Shown here: positions 34,194 through 43,200 of the stretch, piece after piece | Layout of the letters: each line of letters starts with the position of its first letter | How positions within the stretch are numbered: position 1 is the first letter of the stretch | NCBI GenBank assembly: GCA_023443515.1 | Contig: JAEZUC010000082.1 | Location: 1 to 63,220, forward strand | Direction of reading: 5' to 3' | Length of the DNA stretch: 63,220 nucleotides | From: Bacillota bacterium | Lineage (GTDB): Bacteria > Bacillota > Clostridia > Acetivibrionales > DSM-1351 | Made by a program: the position numbers and the translations under genes | The notes under the pieces: generated by a model | Told to the model about the DNA's origin: nothing | Database searches by the model: none | Seen by the model: only the letters and a program-made list of their open reading frames with translations

Positions 34194-35855
34194 CTATTTA
34201 TTTTCCTTATCAGTCTGTCTTATTTCAACACGTCTTATTTTTCCACTAATAGTTTTAGGAAGCTCCTTTACAAACTCAATAATCCTAGGATATTTATAAG
34301 GTGCAGTAACTCTCTTGACATGATCCTGAAGTTCCTTTACCAGTTCATCGCTGGGAGTATAGTTTTTTGCCAGTATAACGGTTGCTTTTACAATCTGCCC
34401 TCTGATTGGGTCAGGAACAGCAGTGATAGCGCATTCCAGAACAGCAGGATGCTCAAGCAAAGCACTTTCAACCTCAAAAGGCCCGATTCTGTAACCTGAG
34501 CTTTTAATTACATCATCAGCTCTGCCTACAAACCAGAAATAGCCGTCTTCATCACGCCACGCCATATCACCTGTATAATATATACCTTCATGCCATACAC
34601 TCTTAGTAAGGGCTTCATCTCTGTAGTAGCCACCGAACATACCTGCAGGTTTCTTTTGGGTGGTTCTGATAACAATCTGGCCTTCTTCACCGTCCTGACA
34701 TGAATTTCCATTGTCATCAAGAAGGTCTATATCATAACCCGGAGACGGCTTGCCCATTGACCCAGGCTTTGGTTCCATCCACGGGAAAGTACCTACTGTC
34801 ACAGTCAATTCTGTCTGACCGAAGGCTTCCATTAGCTTTATACCCGTAGCCTTGTAAAATTGGCTATATACCTCCGGATTGAGGGGTTCTCCTGCTACAG
34901 TACAATATTTCAGACTACTTAAATCAAACTTGGAGAGATCTTCCTTGATGAAGAATCTGTAAATTGTAGGAGGAGCACAAAAAGAAGTAACATGGTGTTT
35001 TGAAATAACTTCAAGGAGTTCCTTTGGAACAAACTTATCAAAGTCATATACAAATACTGCACACCCTGAAAGCCATTGACCATAAATTTTTCCCCATACG
35101 GCTTTAGCCCAGCCTGTATCGGCAACTGTCAGATGAAGGCCACCTTCAGAAACATTCTGCCAGTACCTGGCTGTAAGGATATGTCCCAACGGATATTCGT
35201 AGTCATGCTGAACCATCTTTGGCATACCTGTAGTACCCGATGTAAAGTACAGCAATGATATGTCGCTATTGTGAGAACCTGCATCACCCTGAGGCCTTTG
35301 AAATTCGCTGGAGGCCTCTTCGATACCCGATGAAAAATCCAACCAGCCATCCTTGGTGCCATTAATCAATGCCTTGTATTTTACGGTTGGTGTTTTGCTT
35401 GCAGAATCTTCTATATGCTTTACTACCTCTGGTTCATTAACACAAACAATCATTTTTATGTCGGCTGCATTAGCCCTGTAAACGATATCCTTTGATGTGA
35501 GTAGGTGGGTTGCCGGAATTGTAACAGCACCCAATTTGTGCAGTGCCAGTATACAGAACCAGAACTCGTAACGCCTCTTCAATATAAGCATTACAGGGTC
35601 GCCCCTTTTAATACCCAATGATTTAAAAAAGTTAGCTGTCTTATCACTGTACTCTTTCAGCTGACCGAATGTGAAGGTTGCCTCGGCTCCCAATTTATCA
35701 CACCATACAATTGCTATCTTATCCGGTGTTGTCTTTGCGTATTCGTCTACAACGTCATAAGCAAAATTAAAATTCTCAGGTACATTTATTTTAAAGTTCT
35801 CGTAAAAATCCTCATAAGATGTAAAGTCTACCCGAGATAAGTATTTTTCCAACAT
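34194..35855 (-). CDS. AMP-forming acyl-CoA synthetase (medium-chain/acetyl-CoA synthetase-like)
   Basis: This 553-residue ANL-superfamily enzyme activates a carboxylate as acyl-AMP and then transfers it to CoA. Motifs are YFTSGTTGMPKMV (P-loop, about residue 205), MEAFGQTELT (about 335), YYTGDMAW (about 420), GRADDVIKSSGYRIGPFEVE, and the catalytic lysine in KTISGKIRR near the C-terminus. The substrate (acetate, propionate, a branched or an aromatic acid) cannot be told. It lies 19 bases after a cupin regulator gene in the same direction, so the regulator probably responds to its substrate or product. Confidence 0.88.
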   Translation of the reverse strand: MLEKYLSRVDFTSYEDFYENFKINVPENFNFAYDVVDEYAKTTPDKIAIVWCDKLGAEATFTFGQLKEYSDKTANFFKSLGIKRGDPVMLILKRRYEFWFCILALHKLGAVTIPATHLLTSKDIVYRANAADIKMIVCVNEPEVVKHIEDSASKTPTVKYKALINGTKDGWLDFSSGIEEASSEFQRPQGDAGSHNSDISLLYFTSGTTGMPKMVQHDYEYPLGHILTARYWQNVSEGGLHLTVADTGWAKAVWGKIYGQWLSGCAVFVYDFDKFVPKELLEVISKHHVTSFCAPPTIYRFFIKEDLSKFDLSSLKYCTVAGEPLNPEVYSQFYKATGIKLMEAFGQTELTVTVGTFPWMEPKPGSMGKPSPGYDIDLLDDNGNSCQDGEEGQIVIRTTQKKPAGMFGGYYRDEALTKSVWHEGIYYTGDMAWRDEDGYFWFVGRADDVIKSSGYRIGPFEVESALLEHPAVLECAITAVPDPIRGQIVKATVILAKNYTPSDELVKELQDHVKRVTAPYKYPRIIEFVKELPKTISGKIRRVEIRQTDKENK

Positions 35856-35874
35856 TACTTACTCCCCCTGATAC

Positions 35875-36429
35875 CTAAAGAATAATTGCCAAAAATCTGG
35901 CTCTTTTACCGTTCATCGCTTTCATTGCGTGACTTGCCGAAGAATCAAAATAAACAGAATCCCCTTCATTCATAACAAGTTCGCGTCCGTTAATTATAAT
36001 TTTCAGAGTTCCTTCTATAATATAATTGAATTCCTGACCTTTGTGAGAGTTAAAGTGTACAGGAGAATCGGCAGCTTCCGGTTCAACAGTTACAATAAAA
36101 GGTTCAGCCCTTTTTCCTACAAAGTTGTAAGCAAGACTGTGATATTTATAATGTTCCCGTCTCTCAACACTCACACCCTTTCCATCACGAACAAGCTGAT
36201 AAGTGTGAAGTTTCGGAGCATCTCCGGTAATTATTGCAGAGAGTTCCACATTGAACTTGTTTGCTATTTGGTAAAGAAAACTGACAGGAATATCTGTTTC
36301 TCCGCTTTCATAAGCTTCATAGGCTTCTTTTGAGATTTTAAGTTCTGCAGCAAGGGCATCAACTGATATCTCTGAGATTTCTCTCAATTCTTTTATTCTT
36401 GAAGCAATTAATCTGATTTGTTCAGACAT
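35875..36429 (-). CDS. XRE-family regulator with C-terminal cupin domain
   Basis: The 184-residue protein has an N-terminal helix-turn-helix of the Xre/Cro type (residues about 8-62: RIKELREISEISVDALAAEL) and a C-terminal cupin-2 barrel (about 105-184) with HFNSHKGQEFNYIIEGTLKI and GDSVYFDSSASHAMKA. Such regulators bind a small ligand in the cupin and control the adjacent operon. It is the promoter-proximal gene of a two-gene operon with the acyl-CoA synthetase. AGGAAGGTGA lies before the ATG. Confidence 0.9.
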   Translation of the reverse strand: MSEQIRLIASRIKELREISEISVDALAAELKISKEAYEAYESGETDIPVSFLYQIANKFNVELSAIITGDAPKLHTYQLVRDGKGVSVERREHYKYHSLAYNFVGKRAEPFIVTVEPEAADSPVHFNSHKGQEFNYIIEGTLKIIINGRELVMNEGDSVYFDSSASHAMKAMNGKRARFLAIIL

Positions 36430-36512
36430 ATAATCACCTTCCTGTGTTTTATGTAATTCAAAAATAATTTTTACAACAAAATAATATCATAAAATAAGCA
36501 TTGCTGTAAAAA

Positions 36513-36654
36513 AACTGGAAGATATGTACTAAATTCAATACAACAATCATTAAGCTATGTTAGCACATTTGATTTGGTAAATATATACCGTAAAGAACCT
36601 TTTAATAATAAATTTTTAACGTTTTCTGCTTTTTTAGTACACGAAATTCCAGTT
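36513..36654. repeat. Pair of inverted 21/22-bp elements in the divergent intergenic region
   Basis: The motif AACTGGAA-N5-GTACTAAA (36513-36533) recurs inverted as TTTAGTAC-N6-TTCCAGTT (36633-36654). The pair lies in the 328-base gap between the cupin regulator and the next chemoreceptor. They may be two operators of the cupin regulator, or the terminal inverted repeats of a 142-bp miniature element; no target duplication was seen. Nothing else in this gap is convincing: a small palindrome GGTAAATATATACC at 36576 and a weak TTGAAA/AATAAT promoter at 36658-36686. Confidence 0.5.
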
Positions 36655-36757
36655 GAGTTGAAAATAGTAAAAGTATCTTTAATAATATGGAATTTATTCA
36701 AATAATATGATACTATGAACTTGTGTTTTATTTATTAACTTACTGGGGGCGAGAAAC

Positions 36758-38002
36758 ATGTCTATAGGCAAAAAGATACTGTGTATTGTAATCGGTTGCA
36801 TAATTATTGTCGGCGGTGGTACAGTTTTATATAGTATTTACGATTTTCCTGTTTATATAATTACGGCAATATTCTGTGTATTTGCTGTTGCTATAGGTTT
36901 ATGGCTTACTTTTTCTCTTACCATGCCTATCAAAGTACTTTCAAGTGTTGTTGAACGTACGGCAAACTTCGATTTGTCACATGACAAAACATATAATCAG
37001 ATAAAAGGCAGAAAGGACGAAATAGGATTTCTTGCAAGAAACCTTTCCACTATGAGAGGTTCGCTGAGGGAAATATTAGGACTCATGGCTGATGCATCTG
37101 ATAAAGTTATAGAAAATTCTCAGCAAGTAGAGAGAATGACTGAAACCTTAAAAGAAAAAGCAGACGATACATTAGCAACAACAGAGCACATATCCGCATC
37201 AATGCAGGAATCCGCGGCTACATCTCATCAGATAAATTTCAGTACTCAGGAAATAAAGAAGAATATTAACCTTATTGCTCAAAACTCTGAGGAAGGGGCA
37301 CAAACAGCAAATGAGGTAAGTCTTAAAGCAAGCGAGATAAAAGAAAGTGCTGTATTATCAGCAGAGAACGCTAATAATGTATATCATGAAGTTAAACAGC
37401 AGCTTCAGGGAGCAATTGATAAGGCTGGGGAGGTATCTCACATTGACCAGCTTGCACAGGCCATACTTCAGATAACTGAACAGACAAATCTGCTTTCACT
37501 TAATGCTGCTATAGAAGCAGCAAGAGCGGGCGAAGCCGGAAAAGGTTTTGCTGTAGTTGCAGATGAGATAAGGAAGCTTGCGGATCAGTCTTCAAAAACC
37601 GCAGCTGATATTAAGAATATAGTCAAGACCGTAAATGAATCAGTAACGGCCTTGACTGATAGTGCAGGAGTGCTTCTGGAATTCGTAGACAAGGAAGTAT
37701 TAAATGACTATAAGAAGCTTATTGATACAGGCGAGCAGTACTATAACGATTCAGCACAATTCAGCAAAATAATGAACGAATTTAATGACTCTGCAAAGAC
37801 AATGAACAATTCCATTACAAACATTGTTACTGCGCTGGAACAGGTTACTTCCAGTGTAAACGAAAGTGCAGAAGGAGTTGAAGTTATTACAGTTAAAACA
37901 GCTGAAGTTGTTGAACACTTTGTAAATGTCAAAGTTTCTACTCAGGATAATCTTGTTGCATCCAAGAAACTTAAGGATCAGGTATCAAAGTTTACATTAT
38001 AA
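36758..38002 (+). CDS. Methyl-accepting chemotaxis protein with short membrane anchor
   Basis: The 414-residue protein has two adjacent TM helices (about 7-25 and 30-52) with almost no external loop, a HAMP-like segment (to about residue 105), then a cytoplasmic signalling coiled coil with the tip ITEQTNLLSLNAAIEAARAG near residue 240. Without a sensor domain outside the cell it may respond to membrane state, an intracellular signal or a partner protein. GGGGGCGAG precedes the ATG by six bases. It is flanked by its own terminator. Confidence 0.9.
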   Translation: MSIGKKILCIVIGCIIIVGGGTVLYSIYDFPVYIITAIFCVFAVAIGLWLTFSLTMPIKVLSSVVERTANFDLSHDKTYNQIKGRKDEIGFLARNLSTMRGSLREILGLMADASDKVIENSQQVERMTETLKEKADDTLATTEHISASMQESAATSHQINFSTQEIKKNINLIAQNSEEGAQTANEVSLKASEIKESAVLSAENANNVYHEVKQQLQGAIDKAGEVSHIDQLAQAILQITEQTNLLSLNAAIEAARAGEAGKGFAVVADEIRKLADQSSKTAADIKNIVKTVNESVTALTDSAGVLLEFVDKEVLNDYKKLIDTGEQYYNDSAQFSKIMNEFNDSAKTMNNSITNIVTALEQVTSSVNESAEGVEVITVKTAEVVEHFVNVKVSTQDNLVASKKLKDQVSKFTL

Positions 38003-38018
38003 ATTGTAAAATAAAAAC

Positions 38019-38073
38019 TAAAGCCGCATCTGATGAGGGTAAACATAATACTATTGTCAGAGCGGCTTTTTTG
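38019..38073 (+). terminator. Rho-independent terminator after the second MCP
   Basis: AAAGCCGC-A-TCTGAT pairs with GTCAGA-GCGGCTTT around a 20-base loop, followed by a T-run. Confidence 0.8.
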
Positions 38074-38232
38074 GGAAATATTTACTGGCTGAAACCCCTG
38101 TAAACAGCCGTAAAAAAACATGCTGACTATTTTGTAAAAACATAGTATAATGATATAGAGGCTTCCTTACTTAGAATTTTATACCCTATATAAATTTAAT
38201 ACCCTTTATAATAAATAAAAGTAGGTGCTAAT

Positions 38233-39282
38233 GTGGAAAGAGAATATGTTAAAGTAAGTAAAGACATTATGGATAGTATTTTGGCTGACGATGTTTATAC
38301 CCGTGGAGGGAACATGATAGTTCCGTCTGATACATTGATATCAGAGCATATTATCAAAAAGCTAAAAGCTTTTAGAGTTGAGAGGGTAACCATTTACAGG
38401 TCTCATTCAATTCTTGGCAACGAGTATCTTTCAGATATGAGTATTAGTGACAGCCAGAAACAATATATTGAGGATGTTAATGCTACCAAGGCAATACTAC
38501 GTAACCTGGCGATAGGTAAGGAACTGGATATTAATAATGTAAAAACTATTACAGATAATATCTATGATAGACTGGGCGACGTAAGTTCAATAATTGAATG
38601 TATAAATTCAATTAAAATAGCCGACCAATATACATATTCACATTCTGTAAATGTTGCATTTTATGCAATGCTATTGGGTAAGTGGATGAACCTGAGCAGA
38701 TCGCAGATTAAGGATCTTGCCATGGCAGGTCTTTTGCATGACATAGGCAAATCCAAGATATCTACTGAAATTATTAATAAAAAGGGTCCACTAAGCGAAA
38801 GCGAATTTGAGATTATAAAAAGGCATCCCATGTACGGGTATGATATTATAAAAAGCATTCCTCAAATTTCAATGGAAGTAAAACGAGCCGTTATATTGCA
38901 TCACGAAAAGGAAAACGGTACTGGTTATCCATTTGGAATTCATGGCAATAAAAAGAATCTTTATGCAAAAATAATTACGGCTGCAGATATTTTTGATGCA
39001 ATAACGTCTGAAAGGGTCTACAAAGAAAAGCAGACACCATTTTCAGCCTTCAAGGAGATGGAGAAAATAGGCTACGATATTGTTGATCCTATGGTTATGG
39101 GTGTAATGTTTGATAATATGCCACGATATTATATTGGTTCAAAGGTAAAGCTTGACAACGGCGAAATTGGGGAAGTGGTTTACGTTCCAAGTTCTTGTGC
39201 CTATGCCCCCGTTGTAAAAATAAACGAGGACTTTGTTGACTTTGCAAAAGAAAAAGAAGCACTTATAAGTGAATTGCTGTAG
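38233..39282 (+). CDS. HD-GYP domain protein (putative cyclic-di-GMP phosphodiesterase)
   Basis: The 349-residue protein has an N-terminal helical region of about 110 residues without a recognised sensor domain and a C-terminal HD-GYP domain. Key residues are present: HSVNVAF, His169-Asp170 in LLHDIGKSK, HPMYGYDI, then His223-His224-Glu225 in HHEKENGTGYP, and ADIFDAITSERVY. The conserved Asp of HHExxDGxGYP is Asn228 here, a mild change. Such enzymes hydrolyse cyclic-di-GMP and would influence motility-to-adhesion switching; two chemoreceptors and a Tad pilus locus are in the same window. GTG start with TAGGTG upstream. Confidence 0.88.
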   Translation: MEREYVKVSKDIMDSILADDVYTRGGNMIVPSDTLISEHIIKKLKAFRVERVTIYRSHSILGNEYLSDMSISDSQKQYIEDVNATKAILRNLAIGKELDINNVKTITDNIYDRLGDVSSIIECINSIKIADQYTYSHSVNVAFYAMLLGKWMNLSRSQIKDLAMAGLLHDIGKSKISTEIINKKGPLSESEFEIIKRHPMYGYDIIKSIPQISMEVKRAVILHHEKENGTGYPFGIHGNKKNLYAKIITAADIFDAITSERVYKEKQTPFSAFKEMEKIGYDIVDPMVMGVMFDNMPRYYIGSKVKLDNGEIGEVVYVPSSCAYAPVVKINEDFVDFAKEKEALISELL

Positions 39283-40161
39283 TTATATCAGTTCATTTAT
39301 AAAGGTTTTCACTGCTTTGGATAACACTACATTTTTCATAGTAACAACCCCTATACTTCTGGGAGGTAGGGGTTCTTTTATTTTTATTTGGAATAGCTCA
39401 CCCGAATTTATTGCGTCCACAGCACTTTCCTTTAATACACAGGCTATTCCTGTGCCTATTTTTGCAAATTCAACCAGAAGGTCAAGACTTTCCAGTTCTA
39501 TTTCAGGAGAACATGTCAGGCCTTGGCTTTGGAAGAAGCGGTCAACTGATTTTCTGGTTGAACTGTCTGACTGCAGTAATACAAGGGGATACCTGTTTAA
39601 TTCCTGCAAGGATATTTCCTTTTCTTTAAGTTCTTTAAACTTATCTGATGCTACAAAAATATCCTCAACTGAAATAAAAGGAGCAGTATTAAACATATCC
39701 TGGTTAACCGGAAGGGTTGAAATGGCAATATCTATAAGACCTCCTTTTAAAACATCCAGTAGCTGGGGAGTAGTTCTGTTTATTACCTTAACCATAATAT
39801 TCGGGTACATTTGTCCGAATTTTTTTATATACGGCATTATGAAATATTTACAGATGGAATCACTTACTCCTATTCGGATTTCTCCGGCAGTGAGTCCTTC
39901 AAATTCCTGGAGCTTTTCTTCGGCAGTTTTTAAAAAATTATAGGCCTGCGATACATAACTGAAAAGAAGCTCACCTTCATTTGTCAGCTGAATATTTCTC
40001 GACTTTCTGTGGAATAAGGTTACACCAAGCTGTTTTTCAAGGCTTTTTACAGACTGGCTTACAGCTGACTGTGTTATGAACAGTTTACGTGCTGCCTCGG
40101 AAAAGCTTTTATTTTCAGCACACTGATAAAATATTTTATATAACTCAAAGTTAATATCCAT
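39283..40161 (-). CDS. LysR-family transcriptional regulator
   Basis: The 292-residue protein begins with the LysR winged helix-turn-helix (KSFSEAARKLFITQSAVSQSVKSLEKQL, cut here as residues about 15-45) and has a periplasmic-binding-like effector domain in the rest. It belongs to the group related to CysL/CbbR by its overall pattern, but the effector is unknown. Its stop codon directly touches that of the convergent HD-GYP gene. It is divergent from purL, with 117 bases between, so it may regulate itself and possibly purL. Confidence 0.9.
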   Translation of the reverse strand: MDINFELYKIFYQCAENKSFSEAARKLFITQSAVSQSVKSLEKQLGVTLFHRKSRNIQLTNEGELLFSYVSQAYNFLKTAEEKLQEFEGLTAGEIRIGVSDSICKYFIMPYIKKFGQMYPNIMVKVINRTTPQLLDVLKGGLIDIAISTLPVNQDMFNTAPFISVEDIFVASDKFKELKEKEISLQELNRYPLVLLQSDSSTRKSVDRFFQSQGLTCSPEIELESLDLLVEFAKIGTGIACVLKESAVDAINSGELFQIKIKEPLPPRSIGVVTMKNVVLSKAVKTFINELI

Positions 40162-40241
40162 AAGTACTCCTAATACAACGTATTAATTATATTAATTTTA
40201 CTAATATATTTTATCATAATATAATTACAGATAGAATGATT

Positions 40242-40253
40242 ATTCATATGAAT
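40242..40253. promoter_or_regulatory. Perfect 12-bp palindrome upstream of purL
   Basis: ATTCATATGAAT lies 25 bases before the purL start codon in the LysR/purL divergent region. It is the most symmetrical sequence there and a candidate operator. No guanine or adenine riboswitch is visible in this short leader. Confidence 0.4.
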
Positions 40254-40278
40254 TTATATATATTAGGGGGATTGCCAA

Positions 40279-43200
40279 ATGAAATGTACTGTAAAAAGGT
40301 TATTTGTTGTAAAGAAACATCCTTATGACGTTGAAGCGCAGGGACTTTTGAAGGATTTGAGAGAAACACTGGGGATAAAATCATTAGAGGCTTTAAAGAT
40401 AGTCAACAGGTATGATGTGGAGGGCATAAGCGATTCTGAATATCAGTTGGCAAGAAGTACTATCTTTTCCGAGCCAACAGTTGACTTTGCGTATGATGAG
40501 GAATACGAAATTCCTTCAAATTGCAGGGCTTTTGCAGTTGAATACCTTCCCGGACAATATGATCAAAGGGCCGATTCTGCTGCCCAATGTATACAGCTTT
40601 TAACACAAGGCGACAGACCTGATATAAACACTGCCAGAGTAATTGTTTTAGAAGGCAACATAAATGAAGAAGAATTTAATTCTATAAAAAATTACTATAT
40701 AAACCCCGTTGAAAGCAGAGAAGCAAAAATGACAAAGCCGGAAACGCTGAAATCTGAGGTGGAACAACCGGCAGATGTAGCTGTTCTTGATGGATTTACA
40801 TCCATGGATGAAAAGCAGCTCTCCGAGCTTTTAAGAGAAATGGGCTTTGCCATGTCTTTTGACGACATAGTTTTCTGTCAGAGTTACTTCAAAAATACTG
40901 AGAAGCGTGATCCTTCGGTTACAGAAATGAGAATGATAGACACTTACTGGTCAGATCACTGCAGACATACAACCTTTCTCACTTGTATCGACAATGTTAA
41001 ATTTGAAAAAGGCAGGTTTACGGAAATCATTGAGGAAACCTATAAAGACTACATTGAAAAAAGAGAGGATATTTACAAGGATCGTAACGACAAAGATATA
41101 TGCCTTATGGATGTAGCTCTTATGGCAATGAAAGCACTGAAAAAACAAGGAAAACTGGATGATCTTGACCTTTCAGATGAAATAAATGCGTGCAGTATAG
41201 TTGTTAATGCAGATATAAACGGAAAAAATGAAGAGTGGCTTGTAATGTTTAAAAACGAAACACACAACCATCCTACAGAAATCGAGCCTTTTGGTGGAGC
41301 GGCAACATGTCTTGGAGGAGCTATCAGAGACCCGTTGTCTGGGAGAGTTTATGTATACCAGGCAATGAGGGTAACAGGAAGTGGAGACCCCAGAACAAAG
41401 CTTGAAGATACTATACAAGGAAAGCTGCCTCAGAAGAAAATAACTACAGGAGCAGCTTCGGGATACAGCTCCTATGGGAATCAGATTGGTCTTGCTACCG
41501 GACAGGTAGCCGAAATATACGATGAGGGCTATGTTGCAAAAAGAATGGAAATCGGTGCTGTAATCGGTGCAGCACCAAGAAAGAACGTTGTAAGAATGCA
41601 GCCTGAAGCTGGAGACAAGATAATCCTGCTTGGTGGCAGAACAGGCAGAGACGGCTGCGGAGGAGCAACCGGTTCATCAAAGGCACACACCGAAGAATCT
41701 CTTATGACATGCGGTGCAGAGGTTCAGAAGGGTAATGCTCCTACAGAGAGAAAAATACAGCGTTTATTCAGAAATCCTGATGTAAGCACATTGATAAAGA
41801 GGTGCAACGACTTCGGGGCAGGCGGTGTTTCAGTTGCAATAGGAGAATTGGCAGACGGACTTGAAATAAATCTTGATGCAGTACCAAAGAAATATGAAGG
41901 TCTGGATGGAACTGAATTGGCAATTTCAGAGTCACAGGAGCGTATGGCGGTAGTTGTTGCCGCAGAAGATGTGGAAAAATTCATAAGCTTTTCAGAAGGT
42001 GAGAACTTGGAGGCTGTGGTTGTAGCCGAAGTAAAGGCAGAGCCAAGACTCAAAATGTCCTGGAGAGGAAAACAGATAGTTGACTTAAGCCGTGAATTCC
42101 TGAATTCAAACGGTGCAAAGCAAAGAATAGACATAGAGATTTCAGCACCAAATGAATTAACATATTTTGATGAATGCAATGAAATCGAGATAGACAATTT
42201 GAAAGAATACTGGATTAAAAACCTGCAAAATCTTAACAGATGCAGTCAAAAAGGATTGGTTGAAAGATTTGACTCAACAATAGGTGCAAATACTGTACTC
42301 ATGCCTTTCGGCGGAAAAACACAGCTTACTCCTGCAGAAGGTATGGCTGCAAAGCTGCCACTTATGGAAGGTGATACCACAACCGGAACACTGATGTCCT
42401 TCGGATACAATCCTGATATATCAAAATGGAGTCCCTTCCATGGAGCAGTATATGCTGTAGTAGAATCCATAGCAAAAATAGTAGCAATGGGTGGTGATTA
42501 CAGTACAGCAAGGCTCACTCTACAGGAGTATTTTGAAAAGCCTGGAAAAGATGCAAAACGTTGGGGAAAACCACTAAGCGCATTACTTGGTGCATACTAC
42601 GCACAGATGAAGCTGGGAACAGCCGCTATCGGCGGAAAGGACAGTATGTCCGGAAGCTTTATGGACATGAATGTGCCTCCTACGTTGGTATCCTTTGCAG
42701 TAAACACTGTCAATGTTGGAAATGTAGTATCAAACGAATTTAAAGCTGTGGGAAGTAAAGTTGTACTGCTTAAAGTAAAACTTGATGACAATATGCTTCC
42801 TGATTTTGAAGACCTTGACAAAGTATACAGTCGTGTCAATAAGCTTGCCAAAGAAAAAAACATTCTTTCTGCAAGTTCCGTAAGGTCAGGCGGTATTGCT
42901 GAAATAATCAGCAAAATGGCCTTTGGTAATATGATTGGATTTAAGCTTGAAGGAATTACTGATGTATCCCTTCTGTTTAAACCCTTCTACGGCTCTATAA
43001 TACTTGAATTACCTGAAAACACAGATTTAACAAAAGTACTGGAAGGCCTTAGATACACTGTTTTGGGAAATACTATGGATAATTCGGAAATTAACATAAA
43101 CGGTACTGGTATAGACCTTGATGAGCTTGCCGGCAAGTGGCAGGAACCTTTAGAAAGAGTCTTCCCTACAAGAGTAATGGAAGAACAGAAAAATGCAGCT

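Noticed and set aside
39269..39943. + strand frame of 224 codons
   Set aside because: Antisense to the LysR gene, which has a clear helix-turn-helix; no ribosome site of its own.
40162..40278. Purine riboswitch before purL
   Set aside because: Too short and lacks the conserved loops and three-way junction sequence.
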